Assembly (NCBI RefSeq): GCF_014211915.1
Contig: NZ_CP060042.1
Span: forward strand, 96,145 to 160,144
DNA: 64,000 nt
From: Burkholderia cenocepacia
Lineage (GTDB): Bacteria; Pseudomonadota; Gammaproteobacteria; Burkholderiales; Burkholderiaceae
Reading direction: 5' to 3'
The notes below the pieces were generated by a model, which saw nothing but the letters and a program-made list of their open reading frames with translations, was not told the DNA's origin and did no database searches. A program made the position numbers and the translations under genes. Of the stretch, positions 36,749 to 45,799 are shown in pieces (within the stretch, counting starts at the first letter, position 1; each line of letters starts with the position of its first letter).

Positions 36749-37356
36749 GATGCGGGAGTCTCCGTTGTGACCAGCGGCTCGACGCCTTGTTTGCCGCGCG
36801 TGGCTTCTCGGATGTCGAGGAGGACCAAGCGGCCGAAGACGGTGATTCCGAAATAGACCTCGTAGGTCTTTTGTTCCGAGCTCGTGCGTTTGCCGGAGAT
36901 GTAGGTGGTCAAGGTGCCGGTGACCTTCACGGCCTTGTTGCGGAAGTCCACCTCACCTACCCCCATCGGCTCGAAGACGTTCGTCACGCCGTCGTGCTTG
37001 ATCTGCAGCGCGTCGGCCTCCCATTCGGTCTTGAGCGCGGCGCGCCGATCGTCATCGACCATGGACAGGAGAATCCGTACGTTGTTGTCGACGGTGGTCG
37101 GCGTGACGCTTTTGGAAAGGGCGAGCACGTACGCGGCCTGATCGGCGAGGTACTGGTCGTTCGCATACCGGGCCCCGATGACGTAGGTGCCGCGAACGGC
37201 TGGCGGCATGATGATGACGCGCTGCGTGATGACCAGCCATGCGCAGGTGAGGGCTATGACCACACTGGTGGTGCCGTTCCCGAGCAGCACTTTCTTCAGA
37301 AAGCGGTTCTCGGACTGCAGCTGTTCGCGTGATTGGGCGGCTTTACCGGGTGTCAT
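36745..37356 (-). CDS. traE: TraE, T4SS inner-membrane protein (VirB5/VirB8-like), 203 aa
   Basis: One N-terminal membrane helix (GNGTTSVVIALTCAWLVIT) and the TraE pattern YVIGARYANDQYLADQAAYV, NNVRILLSMVDDDRRAAL, VTGTLTTYISGKRTSSEQKT. Length matches F TraE (188 aa). Essential for pilus assembly. Confidence 0.94.
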   Translation of the reverse strand: MTPGKAAQSREQLQSENRFLKKVLLGNGTTSVVIALTCAWLVITQRVIIMPPAVRGTYVIGARYANDQYLADQAAYVLALSKSVTPTTVDNNVRILLSMVDDDRRAALKTEWEADALQIKHDGVTNVFEPMGVGEVDFRNKAVKVTGTLTTYISGKRTSSEQKTYEVYFGITVFGRLVLLDIREATRGKQGVEPLVTTETPAS

Positions 37357-37360
37357 CGAA

Positions 37361-37648
37361 TCACCCGTTCAGTTCGCGAAGATCGGACGGCGGAAACTTC
37401 TTCGGCGCCGGCTGACCCAATACCCAGTACATGACGTGAGCCGACATACCGGGATGCTGGCCCGAGCTGAACTTCTGCCAAAGCGCCGCGACCGCAACGC
37501 CCACGACCAGACCGAGCAGGGTGTGGTTAAGCAACACACCGCCGATCGTGCCAGTGAGCCCAATCGCTGCTACATCCTTGCGAAAGAACAGAAACTTCTC
37601 CGGGTCGTCAAGGCGACTAGGTACGTAGTGACTGAGATCATCCGACAT
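37361..37648 (-). CDS. traL: TraL, T4SS inner-membrane protein (VirB3-like), 95 aa
   Basis: TraL signature YVPSRLDDPEKFLFFRKDVA followed by a hydrophobic stretch (AIGLTGTIGGVLLNHTLLGL, VVGVAVAALW). Length matches F TraL (91 aa). It sits in the conserved traA-traL-traE order, 4 bp from traE. Confidence 0.95.
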   Translation of the reverse strand: MSDDLSHYVPSRLDDPEKFLFFRKDVAAIGLTGTIGGVLLNHTLLGLVVGVAVAALWQKFSSGQHPGMSAHVMYWVLGQPAPKKFPPSDLRELNG

Positions 37649-37660
37649 CGCCGCCCCCGC

Positions 37661-38059
37661 TTAAATCGTCGCGGTATAGCTGGCGTCGATGATGCCGACG
37701 ATCACACCGACTGCGATGCCGATACCGGACGGAATAACAAACGCACCGTAGTCCTTCACGAACATCGCTCGGACGCTGCCCCACAAGACGCCGGCGAGAG
37801 CACAGGTCTTACCGGGGTTGCCTTTTGCCCAACCTTCTACGGTGGTCGACCCTTGCTGGAACTCCGCGCCGTCCGTTCCGAACGCATAGCGCGCGACCAT
37901 CATCAGCGTGACCGCGAGCATCACGGCAGCGATGAAGTTCAGGGTTTCACGCACTTCAGATTTTTGCAGAAGCGCCTTCGCGCGATCCTCGAAAGCAACG
38001 AGGGCGCTCGCGGCTCGATATTCGAGCATCTCGAGCTGGTTGAATTGAGCGGTATTCAT
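37661..38059 (-). CDS. traA: TraA propilin of the F-type conjugative pilus, 132 aa
   Basis: A long hydrophilic leader (about residues 1-40) precedes a hydrophobic segment (TLNFIAAVMLAVTLMMVARY). The mature pilin part follows: a first-helix region with one Cys (GNPGKTCALAGVLWGSVRAM) and a second helix (GAFVIPSGIGIAVGVIVGII). Size and two-helix layout fit TraA (121 aa in F). Start has GAGGAC ahead. The S26 peptidase encoded downstream may process it. Confidence 0.87.
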   Translation of the reverse strand: MNTAQFNQLEMLEYRAASALVAFEDRAKALLQKSEVRETLNFIAAVMLAVTLMMVARYAFGTDGAEFQQGSTTVEGWAKGNPGKTCALAGVLWGSVRAMFVKDYGAFVIPSGIGIAVGVIVGIIDASYTATI

Positions 38060-38101
38060 CTAGTCCTCATGTGGTAGCTAGCCAGCAGCGCGGGCCGGGG
38101 G

Positions 38102-38136
38102 TTGTGCTCGCGCCGCTACATGCAGCACGAGCACAA
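38102..38136. promoter_or_regulatory. 9-bp inverted repeat in the traA leader
   Basis: TTGTGCTCG/CGAGCACAA separated by 17 bp, 42-76 bp upstream of traA. The surrounding 180-bp spacer is AT-rich toward 38150-38200 and is the likely site of a pilin promoter or mRNA-stability hairpin. No clear -35/-10 pair could be fixed. Confidence 0.5.
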
Positions 38137-38238
38137 TTCAGGGGGAAAGTAGTTAAACGAACAATCTAACTTTTATTACGGATTACTTACTATCGCGTTT
38201 CCTCCTTGGTCGAGTGGTGAATCGGTGAGCTGCGCGGA

Positions 38239-38628
38239 CTAACGGCCCGCCAGGTGCTTCGACGCCGTCCCGACCGCGGCGCCCGCGGTGCAAAGCGTTC
38301 GATTCGCCACCTTCGCGACTCGGTGGACATGTCGGATTCGCGCGTGCAGGGATCGGTGGCGCTTGGCGATCGGCGTGGAAAGCGCTTGAATGGGCCGGGT
38401 TTCTGCAGCCAATACAGGGAGCGATAGATTCTCTTGAACGACGGGCGCCGGCGCCGCGAGGTGCTTGATCGTCGGTTCAGGGCACGAGTCGCCGGAACAG
38501 AACACGTAGCGGCCGGAGCCGGATTCGCCGATCTGCGTGACGTCGTAGTCCGGAAGACGGGAAGACGCAAAACAGGCTTGAGCAAGGGTCCCGACAATCA
38601 GGCCAAGAAGAGGGACGAGGCGCATCAT
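38239..38628 (-). CDS. hypothetical exported protein upstream of traA, 129 aa
   Basis: The start MMRLVPLLGLIVGTLAQACF at 38628 is a signal peptide and overlaps the transglycosylase stop by ATGA. The mature part is Pro/Ala-rich and strongly basic, with one cysteine pair (YVFCSGDSC). Family not recognised. Position between transglycosylase and pilin suggests an envelope role in transfer. Confidence 0.6.
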   Translation of the reverse strand: MMRLVPLLGLIVGTLAQACFASSRLPDYDVTQIGESGSGRYVFCSGDSCPEPTIKHLAAPAPVVQENLSLPVLAAETRPIQALSTPIAKRHRSLHARIRHVHRVAKVANRTLCTAGAAVGTASKHLAGR

Positions 38629-39122
38629 CGCGCGCCTCCTTCGGCGACCTTGCCGAGCGCCGACTGGGCGCGATAGCCCGCATATGCACGCTGCACCAGC
38701 CGGACATAGCGCGCCTGGGCGGCGATGTTCGTGGAACCGGGCCCTGTGTTGTAGCAACCGACGGCGGCCCAGGTCGCGCCCTTGGCCTGGATGCAGTTGG
38801 CGAGCACCCACGCGCTGAGCTTGAGGTTCACGCAGGGGTTCAGGAGGTCGCGTTGGGTGACGCCGTAGCTGACGAGCTCGGGAAGATGGATATCGTTGAT
38901 TTGCGCTGCCCCCCATGCCCTGTGGCCGTCCGGCAAGCGCGGCCCAATGGCGCCGGGCACGCCACGGGATTCGACCCAGGTTATCGCCCGCAGGAGATCG
39001 GGATCGAGGTGATAGAGGGCGGCAGCCTCATTGAAGATATTGCCCTTGCAAACGTCCGCGGTCGCTGGCGGAGCAGCGAGCAGGGCGATCGCGGCAGCAA
39101 CTGCCACGCAGAAGGTGCGCAT
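38625..39122 (-). CDS. VirB1-like lytic transglycosylase, 165 aa
   Basis: Signal peptide VAVAAAIALLAAPPATA, then a transglycosylase SLT domain: FNEAAALYHLDPDLLRAI, ITWVESRGVPGAIGP with the catalytic Glu, HRAWGAAQIND and GATWAAVGCYNTGPGS. Matches F Orf169/R1 P19-type enzymes, which open peptidoglycan for the transfer apparatus. First gene of the main operon. Confidence 0.92.
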   Translation of the reverse strand: MRTFCVAVAAAIALLAAPPATADVCKGNIFNEAAALYHLDPDLLRAITWVESRGVPGAIGPRLPDGHRAWGAAQINDIHLPELVSYGVTQRDLLNPCVNLKLSAWVLANCIQAKGATWAAVGCYNTGPGSTNIAAQARYVRLVQRAYAGYRAQSALGKVAEGGAR

Positions 39123-39842
39123 CGCACCCGATGAGTGGCGACGCACAGAATAAAAAACGTAGCGTATCGGGTTGCCCCGAAACGCTACGAGACCGCCTGC
39201 AGTCGAGGCACTGAGAGAAGAAAGCGACAGGCGGGATACGAGCGAAAGCTGCTCGTACCGAAAGAGCAACATGGAGCAAAAAGGGGGTATGTCCGAATAA
39301 ATGCGTGACACCGAACCCGCAGGGCAAGACATGCGGCTGCGGAGGAGGTTTGACGCGGAACAGCGAACGAATGTCCTGCTCTCGCGCGATACTCCAGTGC
39401 GGTGGACAAGGCGTATCGCCGTCGCCTTAAAAAGGGACGCATCGAACGCGTCAAGCCCGAAGGATTGACGTACAATATCTGTAGCCACGAGTGGTCTCTC
39501 TCAGCTTTCCCAGCTATTTGCTTGTGGTCAGGACATATGGGGTGTTGGCGCACCCTGTATGTCCGTCTTAATTAACTACAACTGCACAACACTGACATGA
39601 AAGTTCGGAGACTTTCCGAATCTGCGGCGTGACGATGTTCGCAGCGCCGCACATGTTTTCTTGTCCACTTCAAAACCCACGGCGGTCAATTGACCAAGAT
39701 CGCGTACAGAACAGCTAGTCACACGTGGGCAGCGCTCAGAACTCACTACGCTTTCGCACGAGCGGCTCAGAGGCCGGGCCGACTTCGTATCGGTAAACCT
39801 GGCGACGACTGCCGCTACCTGGATCTACCAGGTTCGTACCGC
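39123..39842. other. 720-bp spacer upstream of the tra operon, no confident gene
   Basis: Some frames stay open, but none has a good start or a protein-like composition. An AT-rich patch lies at 39565-39600 and a 6-bp inverted repeat TTCGGA/TCCGAA at 39604-39620. This spacer probably carries the main tra promoter (reading leftward), but no convincing -35/-10 pair was identified. Confidence 0.4.
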
Positions 39843-40163
39843 TCATCCCTTTGGATTCCACTGCAGGGTGATCACGTTAACGTTCAGCTCGTGCTTCTCA
39901 AAGTACTTCATCATGCTATCCAGGCTTGCCCATGTCCTCGGTTCATTGCGGAACGTATACAACGTGTGCAAACCCTCTTTCCAAGACAGTTCGACGACGA
40001 AGAGATAGCCCCTATCCGTGCGCAAAACCGATGCGTGCTTGATAGCGTTGTTCTTCGCGGCATCCCGAAATTCCGCCTCAGTAATCTTGCTCAACCCACC
40101 CTCCAATGTGCTCAACTGGAGGATAGTAAAGCGATAGCTACCGATTCGGATGGTTCGATTCAA
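39843..40163 (-). CDS. hypothetical plasmid protein, 106 aa
   Basis: The protein looks genuine: IRIGSYRFTILQLSTLEGGL, a basic middle, VLRTDRGYLFVVELSWKEGL and FRNEPRTWASLDSMMKYFEK, ending ITLQWNPKG. The start appears to be TTG at 40161-40163, with only GGTAGAAA ahead. It resembles small proteins beside plasmid regulators or partition genes, but I cannot name the family. Confidence 0.6.
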   Translation of the reverse strand: MNRTIRIGSYRFTILQLSTLEGGLSKITEAEFRDAAKNNAIKHASVLRTDRGYLFVVELSWKEGLHTLYTFRNEPRTWASLDSMMKYFEKHELNVNVITLQWNPKG

Positions 40164-40211
40164 TTTCTACCAACATTACCTGTATTGCACTGCATTAGAA
40201 CATGAATTGCA

Positions 40212-40339
40212 TTGCAAAACAACATATTTTGCAAGGCGCAGCAGGAGACTACGATCTTGTCCTCCCACCCTGACCAGCGCCGATCGGTCGACCAGCAAAC
40301 GACGTTACCAACTGTAACAGGATGTTGAAAATTTTCAAC
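40212..40339. promoter_or_regulatory. two palindromes upstream of the XRE regulator (probable operators)
   Basis: TTGCAAAA/TTTTGCAA with 7-bp spacer (40212-40234) and the perfect 16-bp palindrome GTTGAAAATTTTCAAC (40324-40339), followed by a half-site GTTGAAC at 40346. The AT-rich spacer separates divergent genes (40163 leftward, 40377 rightward), as expected for an autoregulated repressor. Confidence 0.6.
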
Positions 40340-40376
40340 TCCTTCGTTGAACAAAAATTAGGGTCGGGCATAGCGC

Positions 40377-40994
40377 GTGAAGAAAAAGGAAGAACTTGCA
40401 AGCCTAGCGGCCACGTTTGTGGCAACGGTCAAACATTTGCAGCAGGAGGCCGGCGTCAATGACTCGGAACTGTCGCGCGCGATCGATCTTGACCGGGGCA
40501 CGCTCAGCCGCCTGTTATCGGGTGAAACTATCGATCCGAGACTGAGCACGATTTCGGCAATCGCCCGGTTTTTCGCCGTTCCGATGTCGTCCCTCTTCGG
40601 CGAAGAGAGCAGGGGGTTCGTGCCTGTCTATGAGCAGCGGAGTCTGCGCGACGCGCGAAAAGTATCCGCGGCGCCGCGCCACGGTCAGCTGTGGATCAGG
40701 GTATCGAACGCAAATTCGAGTCGATTTGCGATTGCACTCGCCCCCAAGAGCCGCACTGAACCGCTTCCGCACAATGCCATCCTTGTCATCGGAGATTATG
40801 CTTCTCTTGATTCAGGCGATTTTGCATTCGTCGAAGTAGGTGAACAAACTTACACCTTCGTCAAGTTGACGGATGGCGAAAAACTCATCGGTTACGACAT
40901 AGAATCAACCTCAAAGCGCCGGCCCATATTGATAAATGAGCAAGCGATCATCGGAAAAGTTGTCGAAATTATAATGGGCGCTAACTCCGAATGA
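40377..40994 (+). CDS. XRE-family transcriptional regulator with S24/LexA-like C-terminal domain, 205 aa
   Basis: GTG start at 40377. Residues about 22-62 are a helix-turn-helix (VNDSELSRAIDLDRGTLSRL, then STISAIARFFAVPMSSLFGE). The C-terminal half (LPHNAILVIGDYASLDSGDF, TYTFVKLTDGEKLIGYD) looks like the beta fold of S24 peptidase-type repressors. The Ser of the usual S-M-x-P motif is not evident, so self-cleavage is doubtful. It probably binds the palindromes upstream and may control transfer or the adjoining cargo. Its last 14 bp overlap the convergent transporter gene. Confidence 0.82.
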   Translation: MKKKEELASLAATFVATVKHLQQEAGVNDSELSRAIDLDRGTLSRLLSGETIDPRLSTISAIARFFAVPMSSLFGEESRGFVPVYEQRSLRDARKVSAAPRHGQLWIRVSNANSSRFAIALAPKSRTEPLPHNAILVIGDYASLDSGDFAFVEVGEQTYTFVKLTDGEKLIGYDIESTSKRRPILINEQAIIGKVVEIIMGANSE

Positions 40995-41883
40995 AATTCA
41001 CCTTATAGTCGTAATGATCGACACCATCACGCGACTTTATCCAGAGAACGATTCTGGAAAACAAGACAGAGAACGCCATTTCGTACAACATCTTTATCGT
41101 AATTTGTGCAAGCACGATCTTGAGAAGCACAGTCAACGGCACAACGCCGTAGAACAATAGTGTCCCAAATAGAACGCTATCGACGACTGCTCCGACTGCA
41201 TTGGCCGCAAGAAAACGAAGAATCAGGGCGCGGCCTCTTAGTGCGATCTTCAGCCTAGATACGACCAGCGAATTAGATAACTCGCCTGCGAAGTAGCCGA
41301 CAGCCGACGCGCCCAGCGCCCTCATCATTTGATGGGACACTCCGAGAACGCTACCGCCCAGCCATCCCGCCTTCTCGAGCGACAGAATAATCAGAATAAC
41401 CGGGATGTTCACTAAAAACGCACCCCATATCACATGGCGACTTACAACAAATCCATACGTCTCCGTTATGCAAGCCCCAAAGCAATACGTCAACGGGAAA
41501 ACGACCAGCGCGGTCGGAAAGAGGACGCTGTACCCCTGCAGGAACGGCAGGTTGATGGTGGTGATACTATCTCCAATTAAATTGGTAGTGACCAACATCA
41601 CGCTGAAAAGTGCCGTAAGATAAATAATCCCGTAAGGGAAGTGCGGCACTCGCTCGGTGATGTTCTGGATATTGACGTCGTTGGCATTTACCGTAGCGAG
41701 CAATGCGACATCATTGGCAGAGAATTTGCCGATCCAATCCGCCTCTAACAGTTCACCAACGGGTAGCTTCATCGAAATACCCGTATCATTCACGCGCACT
41801 CTCGCGACCGAAAATCGCTTTTCACCATCCTTCGGAAGAATCGCCTCTACCTGGCATCTCGGGATACTATTTGCCGTCACCAT
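40981..41883 (-). CDS. VUT-family (queuosine precursor, YhhQ-like) transporter with unusual N-terminal domain, 300 aa
   Basis: Residues about 85-280 hold six or so membrane helices with VUT motifs: YLTALFSVMLVTTNLIGDSI, SVLFPTALVVFPLTYCFGAC, ITETYG and SAVGYFAGELSNSLVVSRLK. Family members such as YhhQ import 7-deazaguanine precursors of queuosine. The first 84 residues (VEAILPKDGEKRFSVARVRV ... SANDVALLATVNANDVNIQN) form an extra soluble domain not found in YhhQ. The coding sequence is noticeably AT-richer than the tra genes, a sign of transfer. Confidence 0.82.
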   Translation of the reverse strand: MVTANSIPRCQVEAILPKDGEKRFSVARVRVNDTGISMKLPVGELLEADWIGKFSANDVALLATVNANDVNIQNITERVPHFPYGIIYLTALFSVMLVTTNLIGDSITTINLPFLQGYSVLFPTALVVFPLTYCFGACITETYGFVVSRHVIWGAFLVNIPVILIILSLEKAGWLGGSVLGVSHQMMRALGASAVGYFAGELSNSLVVSRLKIALRGRALILRFLAANAVGAVVDSVLFGTLLFYGVVPLTVLLKIVLAQITIKMLYEMAFSVLFSRIVLWIKSRDGVDHYDYKVNFIRS

Positions 41884-41960
41884 AATTGCGCCTGTTCAAA
41901 ATCGATCCACCAAACAACCAAAAGCACCACCGGCCTACCTTGGAAAATCGAACACTTACG

Positions 41961-42485
41961 TCACTTTGGCAGATTCTGATACGCCATCTTCAATATGATA
42001 TCTCGATATTGCGAATACTTTCCCAGCAACTCGGACTGAGTAAGAATTCTATAATCAGCATCGTCAAATCCCGGCACAACAGCGCAACTGACCAAAGTGT
42101 AATCACCTGAATCGACCGACGCCCCGAAAATCCACCCTCCGCGCATAACTACAGAAAGTACCTCCCCATGTTCCACGTTCGGGCCGAGACGGACCGTCCG
42201 ATATGCTCCCGCTTCATCGATGACGTGCATGGTGAGTGGGTCGCCAGAGTGGTAGTACCATATTTCATCGGATATCATCTGATGGAAGTGCGACGGGCTA
42301 TCATGGGTCACCATGAAATAGATTCCGCTATAATTTTTCCTTTCAGCGCCGTTCGCCGTTTTTCGATAAATGTCAGAACCAAACGCGTATCTAAAATAGC
42401 CTCCTTCCGGATGAGGCTCCAGACCGAGTTTCTCCATCCAGAATTCCCTGGATTCGTGAGGTCTGCTGCGATTTGAACTTGACAT
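41961..42485 (-). CDS. cupin family protein (DUF985, Cupin_5), 174 aa
   Basis: Start ATG 42483-42485 has CGGGA in good spacing; a longer frame to 42596 would add a hydrophobic leader. DUF985 pattern: LGLEPHPEGGYFRYAFGSDI, GIYFMVTHDSPSHFHQMISD, EIWYYHSGDPLTMHVID and FGASVDSGDYTLVSCAVVPG. Cupins of this family are small beta-barrels of unknown or sugar-related activity. It lies 77 bp upstream of the transporter and shares its AT-rich composition. Confidence 0.85.
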   Translation of the reverse strand: MSSSNRSRPHESREFWMEKLGLEPHPEGGYFRYAFGSDIYRKTANGAERKNYSGIYFMVTHDSPSHFHQMISDEIWYYHSGDPLTMHVIDEAGAYRTVRLGPNVEHGEVLSVVMRGGWIFGASVDSGDYTLVSCAVVPGFDDADYRILTQSELLGKYSQYRDIILKMAYQNLPK

Positions 42486-42898
42486 AACTTTTCCCGCAGA
42501 TATCATGAAAATTATTACAAAAATCGAAACGAAGGTGACTCGTGGAATCACCGCCTTCGGCCCTCTACACATAAATTTATTGTTTTTCGCAAACATACGA
42601 TGTGGTTTTGGTTGAAATTTCTACTACATCGCGAGACCGCAGTGCGCGGGGAAATAGTACCGCTGCTGATCCTACACGATGATATCGACATTGATTTGGA
42701 ATTCTTCACCGCTTTGCAATACGGAGGTTCCCGCGGCGAACAGATGTCAACAAATCGAAAGGTATATTCCAGACTCCAACAGAATTCTTTCGATTTGATT
42801 TAATCTGAACGCGCAGCGCGCCGGCGACCGAGCAACGTCCCTATAACCGTAGCGGCGAGGCGATAGAACAGCGTGCGTCGCAGGCGCGCGCCGCAACC
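42486..42898. other. AT-rich spacer between cupin and traI
   Basis: A plus-strand frame at 42600-42803 (67 codons) lacks a convincing ribosome site and family. The base composition returns to the GC-rich background at about 42810, marking the edge of the AT-rich block. No RNA gene seen. Confidence 0.35.
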
Positions 42899-45793
42899 TC
42901 AGTCCGGCTCGATCTGCATCTGTTGCGCAGCTTGTTGACGTCGCTGGCGCTGCGGCTGGGTATTCGCCTGCTCGCCCAACTCATGCTCACGCAGCGTCTC
43001 GATGGCGCTTGACTTGTCCTGGTGGCGTGAGACGGCCGCTCGAGCGAGAATTGCGTCGGTCGTGAAAATCTGGAGATCCTCGACCGCCCGGGTGAGCCCG
43101 ACATAGAAGCTCCGGTCACCGAAGATCCTACGCACCGTCATCGCGACGTCTGACTGGCGCCGAGCATCTTCCGGATCACGCTCCATTTTGTGTGACGGGA
43201 TATGCAGCATGGCTTGCTCGCGGGTCGCGCCTTGGCCTGCGTGAACCGTCACCGCATACGCGTGATCCCAATGACGCTGCGCGTCGAGATCCCAAGGAAT
43301 TTCCTTGCCATCCGCGAGCCGCAGGACCGCCTGGTTCTCGTTGACAGAAACGACGGTCGCCTCGTGACCATTCTTGACGAGCTCGTCGCCGCGGGTGAAG
43401 CGAATGACGTCACGCGCGGCGAGATTCCTCGTTTCCGAGAGATACACCTCTACCCGGTTGTACTTCTTCGGTTCCCATTCCATGAGAGACCCGTCGGACT
43501 TCCGCAGAACGACGATACCCTCGTCGGGTCGCGTACCCACAACGCGCATGTATTCGCCGCGGGAGGCGAGTATTTTCTGATAGTCTCGACCGAACCGGAC
43601 GGTCATATCCTTAGTGTAGTACTGCGCCTCCTTCTGCTTGGCCCGGGTCATATCTCCATCGGACCGGAAGATGGTGTGTGCCGAGTCGTTGACATCGAGC
43701 TCGCCACGCTCCTGCAGCTCCGCCCGAACCGCATTGTTGATTTCGACGCGGTCCTCGTTAAACGGGGTGATGATGATCGTCTGATTTCTTCGTGGTCCCC
43801 GGTCGACGTACTGGCGCGCCATCAGGTCGATCAGGTCTCGCGGATCCTCGTGTTCCGTCACGCGCCCAGCTTGCTCGAGAAAGTCGAAGGCGCGAGCGTT
43901 ACGTGCGAGGTTCAGGTCGGTGAGGGGCTCATCCGGTGCAAGGTCGGCGGTGCCCACGGTGATCGCGACTGCCTGCTGCAGCTCGGGATTCTTCTGGCGC
44001 TGGATCTGGGTCATCTGAGCGGTGGCCACGCCCTCGTCCTGCAGGATCTCAAACGGTTTGCCCGCCTCGATGGCCTGCAGCTGGAGGCGGTCGCCAAGGA
44101 GGATGACCTTCGCATCCGCTCGTTCCGCCATCTTAAATAGGCGAGCCATTTGCCGTTGGGCGAGGAATGATGACTCGTCGACGAGCCAGAGCTCGCGCTC
44201 TCGTGATAGGTCCGGCACATACTCGCGCAGGACCTTCAAATCATCCTGGCGCCGCTGCTCATGAATCTCGAACATCGTAACCGTATCGGCCTGGATACCG
44301 GAGTCGTTTTCGAGCTGCTTGGCAGCCTGGCCGGTTGCGGCCATCCCTCGTACAAGCCAACCCTGCTCGTGCGCGACCTGGACTGTTCCCTTGACCATCG
44401 TGGTTTTGCCTACGCCGGCGAGCCCCTGCACCGCGACGATCCGGTCTCTGCCCGTCAGCGCATGCTCGATCGCGCCTCGCTGACCGGGGGTGTAGTCGAA
44501 GGTGGGATCGTTCCGCTCCGCACGCGCGGTGGCGATGGCCTGTTCGATTCTGGACCGGACTAATTCGGCAGGCGCGATCGCCGGCGTCACATCTCGCTGC
44601 GCGAGCGCGTTCTCGACTGTCCAGCGCTCCGTGTTGAGCATCTTCTCGGTGGTAATGTTGCCGTCCGGAAGGTCGACGATCTTGCCTTGATGGACCAGCT
44701 TTTTGTAGGCATCGAGAATCTGATTTGGAGACGTTCGGCCGACCGCATGCTCGAGCGCGGTCTGGACGAGGTCATATTGGTTCAGCACGATTTCGCGCTC
44801 ACCGAGGTGAGACGCAGCGAACCGTAGGGCTTCAATACCGGACAACTTGACGACCCGTGCATCCGTTCCCGCTTCCCGCGCCTCCCGAGCCTTCTGCTGA
44901 ATGACGCTGTAGTCGAGGCCGACTGCTTGTGCGCGCTCACGCCATTGAACCGACAAGGCCTCATGGTCGACGCCGACCTTGCGTTCGCGAGTCGCGAGCA
45001 CGGCACGCTCCTTCTCGGCGGCCGTGGCGTTTGCAGGATCGATTCCGTTGGCCCGCAGCCATCGATCGCGCGCTGCCGAGCGCTGGCTGAAGTGTTCGAT
45101 TTGCTCTCGAGTGACGCCGACCGATTCGAAATTCCCGTTCTCGTCGGGTGCCGTGATGGCATAGCCCCGCTTCTGCAACCCGCGCGCGAGCGAGGACGTG
45201 TAGATTGCGCCGATCACCTTCTGCTGCACGTACAATTCGTCATTGGTGAGTGATCGCCATTCGCCATCCGCGCGTTGGGTCGCGTTCATGACGAGGGCGT
45301 GAGTATGCGTATCGGGGTCGAGATCTCGGCTCGTGTTGTGTCGAAAGAGGGCGGCTACTACATTGCCGGTCGGCTCCACTAGCGTCTGGCCATCGACCGT
45401 TTTGCGCGCCCGGGCCACATACGCCTCGACGTACTCGAGCGCCTCCTTGACAGCCTCTTCATGCGCGAGGCGGACCTCGCGATCTTCGAAAACTTCTGCG
45501 GCAATACTGACGCTCTTCGGCGCCGAAAAGGTCAAGTCGATGCCGGGTCGATGCACAACCTCGGGCTCGCCATTCTCGTCCAGGACGACGCGACCGAGTT
45601 GCTGATCGCCGACCTGCCCAGACAGCAACTTGAAAAACACGTTGCGATCGACTTGCCCGTTCAGACCTAGGGTGGCCGCCCCCTTGCCGAACCAGGCTGA
45701 ATGCTCGAGTCCCTGATCGGTGGTGTAGTAGTTATCTTTCGAAAAATAGTGGAGCGCCTGGCCGGCGCTGCCGACATTATGCATGCTCATCAT
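42899..45793 (-). CDS. traI: TraI/TrwC-type (MOB-F) relaxase-helicase, 964 aa
   Basis: Residues 1-300 are the relaxase: SKDNYYTTD with the catalytic tyrosine pair, and the metal triad in HNTSRDLDPDTHTHALVMN. Residues about 430-860 are a RecD2-type helicase: VAVQGLAGVGKTTMVKG (Walker A), LWLVDESSFLAQRQ (Walker B), AVTVHAGQGATREQ and RSFYVGLTRAVEDLQIF. Length equals R388 TrwC (966 aa), well short of F TraI (1756 aa). It should nick oriT at about 48787 and pilot the strand into the recipient. Three in-frame ATGs lie within 10 bp; 45793 is the first. It follows traD by 6 bp. Confidence 0.96.
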   Translation of the reverse strand: MMSMHNVGSAGQALHYFSKDNYYTTDQGLEHSAWFGKGAATLGLNGQVDRNVFFKLLSGQVGDQQLGRVVLDENGEPEVVHRPGIDLTFSAPKSVSIAAEVFEDREVRLAHEEAVKEALEYVEAYVARARKTVDGQTLVEPTGNVVAALFRHNTSRDLDPDTHTHALVMNATQRADGEWRSLTNDELYVQQKVIGAIYTSSLARGLQKRGYAITAPDENGNFESVGVTREQIEHFSQRSAARDRWLRANGIDPANATAAEKERAVLATRERKVGVDHEALSVQWRERAQAVGLDYSVIQQKAREAREAGTDARVVKLSGIEALRFAASHLGEREIVLNQYDLVQTALEHAVGRTSPNQILDAYKKLVHQGKIVDLPDGNITTEKMLNTERWTVENALAQRDVTPAIAPAELVRSRIEQAIATARAERNDPTFDYTPGQRGAIEHALTGRDRIVAVQGLAGVGKTTMVKGTVQVAHEQGWLVRGMAATGQAAKQLENDSGIQADTVTMFEIHEQRRQDDLKVLREYVPDLSRERELWLVDESSFLAQRQMARLFKMAERADAKVILLGDRLQLQAIEAGKPFEILQDEGVATAQMTQIQRQKNPELQQAVAITVGTADLAPDEPLTDLNLARNARAFDFLEQAGRVTEHEDPRDLIDLMARQYVDRGPRRNQTIIITPFNEDRVEINNAVRAELQERGELDVNDSAHTIFRSDGDMTRAKQKEAQYYTKDMTVRFGRDYQKILASRGEYMRVVGTRPDEGIVVLRKSDGSLMEWEPKKYNRVEVYLSETRNLAARDVIRFTRGDELVKNGHEATVVSVNENQAVLRLADGKEIPWDLDAQRHWDHAYAVTVHAGQGATREQAMLHIPSHKMERDPEDARRQSDVAMTVRRIFGDRSFYVGLTRAVEDLQIFTTDAILARAAVSRHQDKSSAIETLREHELGEQANTQPQRQRRQQAAQQMQIEPD

Positions 45794-45799
45794 CGCGCG

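Noticed and set aside
39185..39553. 122-codon minus-strand frame upstream of the transglycosylase
   Set aside because: No ribosome site, Arg/Ser/Cys-rich composition typical of a chance frame.
42600..42803. 67-codon plus-strand frame in the AT-rich spacer
   Set aside because: No clear ribosome site, no family, no conserved feature.
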